From positions 3,286,001 through 3,350,000 of the forward strand of contig NZ_CP041372.2 of NCBI RefSeq assembly GCF_006965545.2: a stretch of 64,000 bases of DNA, read 5' to 3'. A model generated the notes under the pieces. That model was given only the letters and a program-made list of their open reading frames with translations. It was not told where the DNA came from and did not search any database. This stretch comes from Paenalkalicoccus suaedae (GTDB taxonomy: Bacteria > Bacillota > Bacilli > Bacillales > Salisediminibacteriaceae). A program made the position numbers and the translations under genes. Positions 27,962 to 36,091 of the stretch are shown piece by piece; within the stretch, counting starts at the first letter, position 1, and each line of letters begins with the position of its first letter.

Positions 27962-28846
27962 TTAGACTTTTTCTATCTCTTGTTCTAGAAGCCCACTCAT
28001 ATACTCCCTCAACTCATCCCTTAACCCAGGATCCTGCATCGCAAATTCCAGCGTCGTCTTCACAAAACCAATCTTCTCTCCAACATCATAACGCTGACCC
28101 GCAAAGTCATACGCAAACACACGTTGAATACTATTCAACTTCTCAATCGCATCCGTAAGCTGTACTTCATTACCAGCCCCACGCTCCTGCTTATCTAAGA
28201 AGTGAAAGATCTCAGGAGTTAAAATGTAACGACCCATAATAGCTAAATTAGAAGGAGCTGACCCCTTCTTAGGCTTCTCCACAAATTGATTCACACTATA
28301 CCGACGACCAGTTTGCTTATCTGGATCTACAATCCCATAGCGATGCGTCTCATTATCAGGCACTTGCTGAACCCCAATAATAGAAGCACCAGTCTCATCA
28401 TATTCGTTCATCAACTGTCTTAAACAAGGCTCATCCGCCTGTACAATATCATCACCTAGTAAAACTGCAAATGGCTCATCGCCAATGAACTTACGTGCGC
28501 ACCATACAGCGTGCCCAAGCCCCTTCGGCTCTTTCTGACGAATATAATGAATATCAACCATCTTAGAAGAGTGTTGTACCTTCTCTAAAAGCTCCACCTT
28601 ACCTTTTTCCGCAAGACTTTGCTCCAGCTCAAACGCATGATCAAAGTGATCCTCAATCGCACGCTTGCCTTTACCCGTTACGATAATAATATCCTCAATG
28701 CCTGATGCCACAGCCTCTTCGACAATATACTGAATTGTCGGCTTATCCACAATCGGAAGCATTTCCTTAGGCATCGCCTTCGTAGCAGGCAAGAACCTCG
28801 TTCCAAGACCAGCAGCTGGAATAATCGCCTTTTTTACTTGTTTCAT
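27962..28846 (-). CDS. galU: UTP-glucose-1-phosphate uridylyltransferase
   Basis: 294 residues, full length. [36 protein letters not shown] is the family's nucleotide-binding N-terminus; '[13 protein letters not shown]' and 'FVEKPKKG' follow. It makes UDP-glucose from UTP and glucose-1-phosphate, feeding ugd in this window. ATG with GGGGGAG 5 nt upstream. It is flanked by a 17-bp direct repeat (28860 and 28983) that contains a TATAAT-like element and may be a duplicated promoter. Equivalent to Bacillus GtaB. Confidence 0.95.
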   Translation of the reverse strand: MKQVKKAIIPAAGLGTRFLPATKAMPKEMLPIVDKPTIQYIVEEAVASGIEDIIIVTGKGKRAIEDHFDHAFELEQSLAEKGKVELLEKVQHSSKMVDIHYIRQKEPKGLGHAVWCARKFIGDEPFAVLLGDDIVQADEPCLRQLMNEYDETGASIIGVQQVPDNETHRYGIVDPDKQTGRRYSVNQFVEKPKKGSAPSNLAIMGRYILTPEIFHFLDKQERGAGNEVQLTDAIEKLNSIQRVFAYDFAGQRYDVGEKIGFVKTTLEFAMQDPGLRDELREYMSGLLEQEIEKV

Positions 28847-28859
28847 GCTAACTCCCCCA

Positions 28860-28999
28860 GTTCCTTCTATTATATAGCGTCTTACTAAACTCTTTCCTCA
28901 CTTTTCCATACATAACCGTTAGGTTGTGACTCAATAAAGCTTTATGCCGTTCGAATGTTTAAAACCAAGCTCTTCATGACGAGTTCCTTCTATTATATA
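28860..28999. repeat. 17-bp direct repeat upstream of galU
   Basis: GTTCCTTCTATTATATA occurs at 28860-28876 and again at 28983-28999, 123 bp apart, in the galU leader. On the minus strand each copy reads TATATAATAGAAGGAAC, a possible -10 box plus a ribosome-binding-like GAAGGAA. It may reflect duplication of a promoter. Confidence 0.6.
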
Positions 29000-29005
29000 T
29001 ACGTT

Positions 29006-30826
29006 CTATTTCGCCCCAGTCACCGCAACTAAATGCTTCTCCCTAAAATGAGCAATATCTAACACGTGCTGACGCAATCTATCCGACTCCATATACCCAA
29101 ACTCCTCAATCAACCGATCAATCACCGACATATTCACCGGCGGTGTCTTCCCACGATAGATCATCGGGTATATTTGCTCGCTATGCACTTCATTCTCACC
29201 AAGAAGCTCTTCAAACAACTTCTCCCCAGGACGCATTCCAGTATATTTAATTGGAATATCTCTCTCAGAGAATCCAGATAATCGAATTAAATTTTTAGCG
29301 AGATCTACAATCTTAACCGGCTCACCCATATCGAGCACAAACGTCTCTCCGCCTTCAGCTAACGCACCAGCTTGAAGAACAAGACGTGATGCTTCTGGAA
29401 TTGTCATAAAGTAGCGCACCATCTCCGGATCCGTTACCGTGACAGGACCACCAACTTCAATTTGCTTTTTAAATAGTGGGATAACACTTCCACGACTACC
29501 AAGTACGTTACCGAAACGTACAGCAACAAACTTCGTTGTGCTTCGTCGATCCATATATTGAACAACCATTTCAGCAATACGCTTTGATGCACCCATGACG
29601 CTCGTTGGATTAACAGCTTTATCTGTGGAGATCATTACGAATGAATCAACTCCAGCAGCACTTGCTGCTTCGGCCACGTTACGCGTACCAATAACGTTAT
29701 TCTTTATTGCTTCGTGTGGGTTACGCTCCATGAGTGGAACATGTTTATGGGCCGCTGCGTGATACACAGAATCTGGCTTAAACATTTCCATCACTTCATA
29801 CATACGAGTCTCATCCTGTACATCAGCAATAACTGGACTAATATCCATCTCTGGATACAACGTACGAAGCTCCATTTCAATCGCATAAATGCTGTTTTCA
29901 CCGTGTCCTAATAATAAAAGCTGCTTCGGCTTAAACTTTGCAATTTGACGACACACCTCAGAACCAATTGATCCACCAGCTCCTGTAACAAGCACTTTCT
30001 TATTCGATAAACGAGCACCAATCTTACGCTGGTCAAGCTCCACTGGATCACGACCAAGTAAATCCTCTACTTGTACGTCGCGAATCTGATTCACGTTCAC
30101 ACGCCCAGACATTAAGTCTTCCATAGAAGGCATAATCTGCGTACGAATCTTTGTCTCCGAGCATAAGGAAAAAATGTTGTTTAATTCCGTTTTAGAAAGG
30201 GAAGGAATAGCTATAATGATATGATCAATTACTTTCGTTTCTACAATCGAAAGTAGATCCTCCATTTGACCAACAACAGGTACACCCATAATCTCGAGCT
30301 GTTGCTTGCTAGATGCATCATCAATAAATGCAACTGGGCGAAGCTCAGACGTATCGGAATTAAGGAGCTGACGTGCGACAATCATGCCGCCGTTACCAGC
30401 GCCAATTATTAGCGTGCGCTTTTTTGTATGATCAACGCGAAGCTGTGTGTCTCTGTAAAGGCGCCATGAAAAGCGCGATGCACCAATAAAGAGAATATGT
30501 AGCATCCAAGTGATAAGAAGCGTTCGTGAGAATATTGTCTGGAAAGCTACTAACTGAAAGATTCCGAGAGCTGCAATGGAGAAGGACACTGCCATGAAAA
30601 TAGCAGATAGTTCCTTAATGCTTGCGTACTGCCACACTCGTTTGTACAGCTTAAATAAGTGAGCAAAAATGTGGTGAAAAACAAATAGTGCAACAGAGCT
30701 AAGAAGAAGTGCAGTTGTCACGATTTGTGCATTCGGCATGATGAGCCAGTAACCAATAAAAATAGAGAACATAACAATAAATGAATCAATAGAAATAAGT
30801 AGACTTAGCCTCGTTTTATAGCTCAC
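29006..30826 (-). CDS. UDP-sugar 4,6-dehydratase, EpsC/PglF/CapD-like
   Basis: 606 residues with four N-terminal membrane helices (about 10-120), a CoA-binding-like Rossmann module ('RTLIIGAGNGGMIVARQLL', about 139-160), then an SDR catalytic domain ('VLVTGAGGSIGSEVCRQI', about 281-298) ending with 'MISTDKAVNPTSVMGASKRIAEM' that holds the dehydratase catalytic residues. In the PglF/EpsC/WbpM class it converts UDP-GlcNAc to the 4-keto-6-deoxy intermediate. It lies first in the distal part of the operon, after a terminator and the candidate EAR RNA. Product goes to the EpsN-like aminotransferase. Confidence 0.92.
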   Translation of the reverse strand: MSYKTRLSLLISIDSFIVMFSIFIGYWLIMPNAQIVTTALLLSSVALFVFHHIFAHLFKLYKRVWQYASIKELSAIFMAVSFSIAALGIFQLVAFQTIFSRTLLITWMLHILFIGASRFSWRLYRDTQLRVDHTKKRTLIIGAGNGGMIVARQLLNSDTSELRPVAFIDDASSKQQLEIMGVPVVGQMEDLLSIVETKVIDHIIIAIPSLSKTELNNIFSLCSETKIRTQIMPSMEDLMSGRVNVNQIRDVQVEDLLGRDPVELDQRKIGARLSNKKVLVTGAGGSIGSEVCRQIAKFKPKQLLLLGHGENSIYAIEMELRTLYPEMDISPVIADVQDETRMYEVMEMFKPDSVYHAAAHKHVPLMERNPHEAIKNNVIGTRNVAEAASAAGVDSFVMISTDKAVNPTSVMGASKRIAEMVVQYMDRRSTTKFVAVRFGNVLGSRGSVIPLFKKQIEVGGPVTVTDPEMVRYFMTIPEASRLVLQAGALAEGGETFVLDMGEPVKIVDLAKNLIRLSGFSERDIPIKYTGMRPGEKLFEELLGENEVHSEQIYPMIYRGKTPPVNMSVIDRLIEEFGYMESDRLRQHVLDIAHFREKHLVAVTGAK

Positions 30827-30942
30827 GATATTCCTCCTTCAGTTTGTAGGTGTATTGTGTCGTTCATAGGTTGATTGTTAGCAGATTTATAAATAGTAAT
30901 AAATGAAAGCTCCCAAGAGCTTCTTTTTCATGTTTTAAAACC

Positions 30943-31118
30943 AATATTTAAGAACCGTTGCCTCAGGTGCCCCGGAGCGTCGGGAGTGGTCTCCTAGAGG
31001 AGTCTCTCGCGTATCCGAAAATCCTTTTGATCGGCCATTGGTTTGGCCGATCAAAATAGTTGAGGTAGCGCCTCAGGAAAGACACTCCCAGAGCGCAGGG
31101 GCACCTTAGGTGTCGCAC
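30943..31118 (-). repeat. Structured intergenic repeat, copy 1 (subfamily A)
   Basis: About 170 bp of nested complementary blocks, best read on the minus strand: outer GGTGCCCC with GGGGCACC, inner GGGAGTG with CACTCCC, a CTCAACTATTTT arm and a perfect 13-bp hairpin (31025-31037 with 31044-31056, loop TTGGTT on the plus strand, AACCAA on the minus strand) followed by AAAGGATTTTC. Homologous to 39529-39701 over its whole length, and sharing the core with 49782 and 52541. It sits between a terminator and the dehydratase gene within the EPS operon. Confidence 0.8.
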
Positions 31119-31145
31119 TTTGCACTTAAACTTTTCTTTATAACA

Positions 31146-31194
31146 AAAACGTTAAGCTATACTTCCTTTACAAGGAACCAGAGCTTAACGTTTT
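31146..31194 (-). terminator. Strong hairpin, bidirectional terminator in the EPS operon
   Basis: A 12-bp stem (31147-31158 with 31182-31193) encloses a second 6-bp stem and is flanked by T-runs on both strands. On the minus strand it stands between the candidate EAR RNA and the EpsC-like gene, so it would stop operon transcription unless antiterminated. Confidence 0.75.
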
Positions 31195-31229
31195 TTTCTG
31201 TACATACATCACTTACACAGCCAAGCAAA

Positions 31230-31480
31230 TGAGAGTCCCGAAAGACTCTCATTTACACTGTGCTCCGATATCTTTAATCGGACTTAAACAGGCATCTAAC
31301 CTGTCCTCACACCTCACCATTGGCAACATTCGCGCCTAAGGTCTTTTACACCCACAGCAAAGCCGAGTTCCTCCATTGATAAAGGTGCTAGAGAAATCAC
31401 CTGAACGTACCTTTTTTACATCTCGTGTCCTACTATCAGGTGGGTTACTGTGTATAAGAGTGCGTCCGTAGCTGAATCGT
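31230..31480 (-). ncRNA. Candidate EAR (eps-associated) antitermination RNA
   Basis: The 250 bases downstream of the PHP phosphatase gene are GC-richer than ordinary spacers and fold into several stems on the minus strand (AGGTG/CACCT near 31378-31398; ACAGG/CCTGT near 31294-31311; TCCGAT/ATCGGA near 31268-31286; a 10-bp stem near 31226-31255). EAR RNAs occur between the kinase-end and the EpsC gene of Bacillales EPS operons and promote processive readthrough of terminators. A terminator lies directly downstream here. The call rests on synteny and structure, not on recognised consensus. Confidence 0.5.
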
Positions 31481-31490
31481 GGCAATTCTC

Positions 31491-32255
31491 TTAAAAGATA
31501 CCTAAAAACTTCTTACGCTTAATCGTCTTCGGACTTTCTACAATCGCGCGCTCGTTACGAACGAGACGCTCTGCGTTTTGTAAGAACTGATCGACGTACT
31601 GACTTTTATGACGCTTCTTCAGTTCATCAATCGCATCCTGCATGAAAAATCCTCGAGTCTTCGTGTTATGCGCATCGCTCGCAATAAAATGCGTTAAATT
31701 CGCTTCCACGATTTCGTCGGTAAATTTCTTCACTTTCGATCCGAACTTTCCAACGATACTGCCTGTCGTCACCTGCGTTAATGCTCCGTTCTTTACGAAA
31801 CGGTAGAGCGTGTCCGGCTTTTCTTGCAGCTCGGCGTTGCGCTCTGGGTGAACGATGATTGGTGTGAAGCCAGCTAGCTGAATGTCGTACAGTAGCTGCG
31901 AGGTATAGCGCGGCACGTGGTCGAATGGCAGTTCGACAAACACATACTGCGTGTCCGTGAGTGTGATGACTTCCCCACTCTTAAGTCCCTCTAAAATCTC
32001 TCCGTACATACGAGGCTCCTGACCTTTTAATACGGTCAGTGGAATGCCTGCTCGCTGAAGCTCGGTGTTAAGGTCTGTGACCAGCTCTCCGATGAATGCT
32101 CCATCGTTTGTGTATTTACCGTTTTTGTGGTGCGGTGTGGCGATGATCGTGTCGATCCCCTCCGCTACGGCAGCTCTGGCAAGATCTAGAGCATCTTCAA
32201 GTGTGTCAGCTCCGTCATCAATACCAGGTAAAATGTGTGCATGAATGTCGATCAA
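31491..32255 (-). CDS. PHP-family tyrosine-protein phosphatase (YwqE/CpsB-like)
   Basis: 254 residues. MIDIHAHILPGIDDGADTLED and 'IIATPHHKNGKYTN' are the metal-binding motifs of the PHP domain; 'PIIVHPERNAEL' and 'FIASDAHNTKTRG' add the later His/Asp ligands. It removes phosphates from the tyrosine cluster of its cognate BY-kinase, encoded immediately upstream, and so controls polysaccharide chain assembly. ATG at 32255 with GGGGGA ahead. Cytoplasmic. Confidence 0.92.
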   Translation of the reverse strand: MIDIHAHILPGIDDGADTLEDALDLARAAVAEGIDTIIATPHHKNGKYTNDGAFIGELVTDLNTELQRAGIPLTVLKGQEPRMYGEILEGLKSGEVITLTDTQYVFVELPFDHVPRYTSQLLYDIQLAGFTPIIVHPERNAELQEKPDTLYRFVKNGALTQVTTGSIVGKFGSKVKKFTDEIVEANLTHFIASDAHNTKTRGFFMQDAIDELKKRHKSQYVDQFLQNAERLVRNERAIVESPKTIKRKKFLGIF

Positions 32256-32377
32256 GGATAGTCCCCCTTGCAGTTGTTTTTCACTTACAATATCCTATAA
32301 AACTTATCTATCGACATCATACCACATATAATTCCTTATTAGGGATATTTTATAAGACTTTTATCTAGGACTTTTAT

Positions 32378-33088
32378 TTAGTCCCCATAATAGTAATACT
32401 GACCTGACGCCTTATCCTTGCGGTTTAACACAACTCCTAGGATACGGGCGGATGCGTTTGTGAGTAGCTCTTTTGCTTTCTTTGCGTTATCCTTTGTCGT
32501 CATGCCATTACTTGTGACAAGAACAACACCATCTGTTTTGTTTGCTAGGATTTGAGCATCTGTTACGGCTAGTACTGGTGGTGTGTCGACAATAATATAG
32601 TCATAGTGCTTTTTTGCTTCCTGTAAGACCCAGTCCATTCGCTTACTTGCTAAAAGCTCGGCTGGGTTTGGTGGAATTGGTCCACATGTTAACAGGTCAA
32701 GCTTTGGTACGAGCGTTTTTTGCGACACGTCCGTGAGTGCTGCTTGGTTCGTTAACACATTCGTGAGTCCACGCTTATTATCCGCTTGGAACGTATAGTG
32801 AGACGTTGGCTTTCGTAAGTCACCGTCTACAAGTAACACGCGGTTGTCTTGCTGGGCGAACACGATGGCAAGGTTTGCGGCCGTCGTTGACTTCCCTTCA
32901 CCTGGTGCAGTAGACGTAACCGTAATGACTTTTGCTGGTTCCTCTACGCTTGAGAACTGAATATTGGTACGTATCGTCCGATATTGCTCGGTCACAGGCG
33001 ACTTCGGTGAGAAGTGCGTGATCAGACTTCGCTGCTTTTCTGTTAGGTGATCCTTCTTTTTTCTTCTCAAAGAAAGGCTAAGAGCCAT
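32378..33088 (-). CDS. BY-type tyrosine kinase (EpsB/YwqD/CapB-like)
   Basis: 236 residues. Walker A 'STAPGEGKSTTAANLAI', Walker A' 'VLLVDGDLRKPTSH' and Walker B 'YDYIIVDTPPVLAVTD' are all visible, and a C-terminal tyrosine cluster 'GQYYYYGD' is the autophosphorylation site. Works with the membrane adaptor Wzz encoded upstream (11-bp overlap) to regulate export and chain length. Confidence 0.93.
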   Translation of the reverse strand: MALSLSLRRKKKDHLTEKQRSLITHFSPKSPVTEQYRTIRTNIQFSSVEEPAKVITVTSTAPGEGKSTTAANLAIVFAQQDNRVLLVDGDLRKPTSHYTFQADNKRGLTNVLTNQAALTDVSQKTLVPKLDLLTCGPIPPNPAELLASKRMDWVLQEAKKHYDYIIVDTPPVLAVTDAQILANKTDGVVLVTSNGMTTKDNAKKAKELLTNASARILGVVLNRKDKASGQYYYYGD

Positions 33089-33812
33089 AACGTTCGTCCC
33101 CCTTTATCTCTGCATCTGGGACGGTATCGTCGACGACGCGATCTTCTTCCTCATCCATGACGCTGATGGCGCCGAGGACTGGTAGTCCAAGCGTTTGCTC
33201 TATGTCGTCGTCTGAACGTAGCGTGTTGTCCATAAATTCTAGTAAGAATGCGAGTCCTACTCCTGCCATGAGACCAACGACAAGCCCGATCGCCATATTA
33301 AGTGGCGGGTTGGGGCTCACTGGTGTGAGCGCGTCTTCGATCACGGCTGGGGAGAGGATATGGATGTTATCAACGTTAAGTAGTGTGGCAATCTCCGTTC
33401 GGAATACTTCTGCTGTGACGTTGGCTGTTTCAACCGCACGCACAGGGTCGGTGTCCGAGATGGTGATGGTGACGACCTGGGAGTCTCCTTCTTGTCTGAC
33501 GGATAGTGTTGGATCCGTTGTCAGGCCAAGCTCTGCGTTTACTTGATCGAGTATGTACGGACTCTGCAGGATGACGTTATAGGTGTCGATGTAGCGTGAG
33601 TCAGAGTCAAATGGGTTGGCTGCTGAGAGAATCGATGCTCCGGTTGCTGCCTGACTAACAAGGACTTGCGTTGACGTTTGATACTGGGGTGTGAGCACGA
33701 GATAGCTCACGACTCCACTTGCTGATACTGCTAAAACAGTGATCGCGATGATCATGGCGATCCGTTTTTTGAGTACGTCCAAGATTTCCTTTAAGCTGAT
33801 TGTTTCTTCCAT
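33078..33812 (-). CDS. Chain-length determinant Wzz-family protein (EpsA/YwqC-like)
   Basis: ATG at 33812, GGAGGG just upstream; the longer frame to 33839 is discarded. 244 residues with two membrane helices (about 18-39 and 175-197) flanking an extracytoplasmic domain (residues 40-174) that includes the Pro-rich 'PVSPNPPLNMAIGL' ahead of TM2. C-terminal tail contacts the BY-kinase. It begins the co-polymerase/kinase/phosphatase set. Confidence 0.9.
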   Translation of the reverse strand: MEETISLKEILDVLKKRIAMIIAITVLAVSASGVVSYLVLTPQYQTSTQVLVSQAATGASILSAANPFDSDSRYIDTYNVILQSPYILDQVNAELGLTTDPTLSVRQEGDSQVVTITISDTDPVRAVETANVTAEVFRTEIATLLNVDNIHILSPAVIEDALTPVSPNPPLNMAIGLVVGLMAGVGLAFLLEFMDNTLRSDDDIEQTLGLPVLGAISVMDEEEDRVVDDTVPDAEIKGDERYGS

Positions 33813-33959
33813 GATTCCCTCCATGCCTTGGCGTCCCATTGAAAGCTAGAATTACTATATCACAATTTGTGTACTTTTGTGGGATATTTTGATAAATAAT
33901 ATTATTAATTGTTAGTAACGTGAGTTATATGACTATAATTGACGTGACTATTATTGATG

Positions 33960-34829
33960 TTATTGTGAAAATAGTTGGTTTACTGCTTCAAGACGGCGGC
34001 TTTCTTTTTCCGCTTCGTAGACGGCTTTAATCTCGTCTGCTGGTGCGGTACTGTGTCCGTTTTCTTGTAAAGCTGACTTGAGCTGTCCTTGAATCTCGTT
34101 AAAGCGTGTATCAGCGGATGCTTCGAGCGCTTGTACTTTGCCGACGTATTCGAGCTGTAGTTCAGATGACGATTTGTTTGAGTTGCCCGAGCGAACTTGG
34201 GCAAGCTCAGACTGTGCCTCGGTGACGAGGTTGTTTACGCGGCCCATTTCCTGTGATTGGAGCTGTTGGAACTGGCGTGCGTATGTGTCGATAATTTGTT
34301 GCTGGCTGAGGCCGCTGTTAGAGGAGCCAGAGCCGGATGAACCACTGTTAGATCCTGAGTTGGACGAGCCGTTATTGGAGCCAGCTGTTCCGGTTGTGCT
34401 GTTGCTTCCGTCGGCGGAGCCGTCGGAAGTGGCGGAGTCTCCGGAGGAGTCTCCGGTGTTACCTGCATTTGCTGTTACACCGTCTTCGTCTTGAGCATCT
34501 GTTGTGCGGCCGATAGAAGTCGCGCTTCCGCTTTCGCGTTCAGCGGCTGTTACAATTGTTTCCCCCGTGACAGGATCTTTGATATCTCCCGTGATCGGAT
34601 CGACGATGCCGCCGGTCGCGATGTCGATGATGTTGCCGCCTGCGTCGTAGGTCTGTGCGAACTTGGGTGTGCTGGAGCCGATGGCGATGTTGCCGTTATG
34701 TTGCTCACGGACGAGTTCGGCGGCTTCGGTGCTCTGGCGTTCGATATTGTCGGTCCACTGTAGCTGTGCATAGATGACGCCGCCGATTGCGACTCCGGCA
34801 ATGGTGCTTATGGTAATCCATTTTTTCAT
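33960..34829 (-). CDS. Exported Ser/Gly-rich coiled-coil protein
   Basis: 289 residues. N-terminal hydrophobic segment (MKKWITISTIAGVAIGGVIYA) is a signal anchor. A middle region of about 75 residues is Ser/Gly/Asn-rich low complexity (SGSNSGSSGSGSSNSG), then a Gln/Glu-rich coiled coil (LSQQQIIDTYARQFQQLQSQEM...). No family recognised; codon use (GC-rich third positions) matches its neighbours. It lies between an SLH protein and the Wzz gene and may be an envelope accessory of EPS assembly. Confidence 0.65.
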   Translation of the reverse strand: MKKWITISTIAGVAIGGVIYAQLQWTDNIERQSTEAAELVREQHNGNIAIGSSTPKFAQTYDAGGNIIDIATGGIVDPITGDIKDPVTGETIVTAAERESGSATSIGRTTDAQDEDGVTANAGNTGDSSGDSATSDGSADGSNSTTGTAGSNNGSSNSGSNSGSSGSGSSNSGLSQQQIIDTYARQFQQLQSQEMGRVNNLVTEAQSELAQVRSGNSNKSSSELQLEYVGKVQALEASADTRFNEIQGQLKSALQENGHSTAPADEIKAVYEAEKESRRLEAVNQLFSQ

Positions 34830-34856
34830 AATATGCTCCTCGCTTTTACGTGTAGG

Positions 34857-35978
34857 CTAGAATTGGAAGATGACTTGTACGTTTGTCGTTTGGCCGTTGG
34901 ATGTTAGGGTTCCTGGCAAAGTAAAATCACCAAAAAGTCTAATCGTACCGAGCTGAATTTGGGCGTTTCCTAATACTTCAGCTACTGTGAGATTGTTTTC
35001 TCCTGCTTTTAATTGCTGAGTAACATCCAGGTCTGCTACTGGTCCATCAAATGTAGTTAGTGTAGCTGCTTCTGTGACTGAAATAGTTCCACTTCTAAAA
35101 GTTGTGCTATCAGGTAAGTTCGATAAGTTAAATCTTACTGTTGTTCCGTTAGACACGCTTCCAGTTATTGTTGTTCCATTTGCTGTTGTTAAAGATGCAG
35201 CAGTGATAACAGATGGTTCAGATGGAGCCGGTGCTCCTCCGCCGCCACCTGGAGGAGTTGGTTCTGGTCCGTCAACTGGATCCTCTGGGTTTGTTGGATC
35301 TTCAGGGTCTGGCGTTGGTGCTGGTTGTTCTGGTGTCCCTGGTTGTTCTGGTGTTGGAGTTGGAGCGCCGACATCCGGATTTTGCTTAATTGTTCGGTCT
35401 AAGAAGATTGCGAATTCTACGCGTGTTACCGGTGCCTTGGGATCATAGTTACCGTTAGCGCGACCTGCTGTGATGCCGTTTTGTGCCAGTGTGCGGACGT
35501 CATCAATGTGTGCTTGGTGTACAGCGTTTAAGTCATTTAGTGAAACTTGCGTTGATGTTGGCTGTAGGTTGTATGCACGCACGATAACGGATGCCATTTG
35601 CTCACGTGTCAATGTGTCACGTGGGTTGAAGCGTTGCAGTGCGTCTCCTGTAAAGATTCCTGCGTCGACTGCTGCCATCGCGTCATTAAAGTAGTACGCC
35701 GCGCGGTCTGTGTCGCGGAATGGATTATTGGATGATGTACGTGTAAGTCCAAGTGCTCTCGTAAACATAATTGCTGTATCTGCGCGTGATACATTTGCAC
35801 GAGGTGCGAATGTTCCGTTTGGCATACCGCCGATGATGCTTTTTTCAACAAGTGCAGTTACCTCTGAGTGACCGAAGTCTCCTTGTTTCATATCAGAGAA
35901 GTTTGCTGCTGATGCTGGTGTTGCAAATAAGGACAGGATGAGTACGCTAGCAAGTAATAGGCGCATCGCTGTTTTCAT
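34857..35978 (-). CDS. SLH-domain surface protein
   Basis: 373 residues. Signal peptide MKTAMRLLLASVLILSLFATPASAA-NF. Three SLH repeats cover about residues 26-190, then a Pro/Thr/Glu-rich linker (PTPTPEQPGTPEQPAP...) and a C-terminal beta-type domain (about 250-373) with no named match, starting near 'SVITAASLTTANGTT'. Probably attached to secondary cell-wall polysaccharide. A 16-bp hairpin (36007-36051) precedes it and separates it from the next SLH gene. Confidence 0.85.
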   Translation of the reverse strand: MKTAMRLLLASVLILSLFATPASAANFSDMKQGDFGHSEVTALVEKSIIGGMPNGTFAPRANVSRADTAIMFTRALGLTRTSSNNPFRDTDRAAYYFNDAMAAVDAGIFTGDALQRFNPRDTLTREQMASVIVRAYNLQPTSTQVSLNDLNAVHQAHIDDVRTLAQNGITAGRANGNYDPKAPVTRVEFAIFLDRTIKQNPDVGAPTPTPEQPGTPEQPAPTPDPEDPTNPEDPVDGPEPTPPGGGGGAPAPSEPSVITAASLTTANGTTITGSVSNGTTVRFNLSNLPDSTTFRSGTISVTEAATLTTFDGPVADLDVTQQLKAGENNLTVAEVLGNAQIQLGTIRLFGDFTLPGTLTSNGQTTNVQVIFQF

Positions 35979-36006
35979 AAGATGTCGCTCCTTTATTAGT
36001 AGATTG

Positions 36007-36051
36007 CTAGGTTTTCTCCAAAAGGCCGAGTTCCCTTTGGAGAAAACCTAG
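36007..36051 (-). repeat. Perfect 16-bp hairpin between two SLH genes
   Basis: CTAGGTTTTCTCCAAA (36007-36022) pairs with 36036-36051 across a 13-nt loop. No T-run follows on either strand; a second stem (about 36053-36072) follows. It is between the stop of the 684-residue SLH gene and the next start, so mRNA processing, attenuation or stability is more likely than simple termination. Confidence 0.7.
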
Positions 36052-36091
36052 GGAGAGAGCGAGTGCTCTCTCGTAGGTTTTCACATGTTGA

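Noticed and set aside
29006-30826. Treating the dehydratase as a CapD capsule enzyme with transmembrane transporter role
   Set aside because: Its Rossmann plus SDR architecture and genetic neighbours fit the EpsC/PglF class.
31230-31480. c-di-AMP (ydaO) or c-di-GMP riboswitch ahead of the dehydratase
   Set aside because: No recognisable core motifs of those classes; the placement fits an EAR-type element better.
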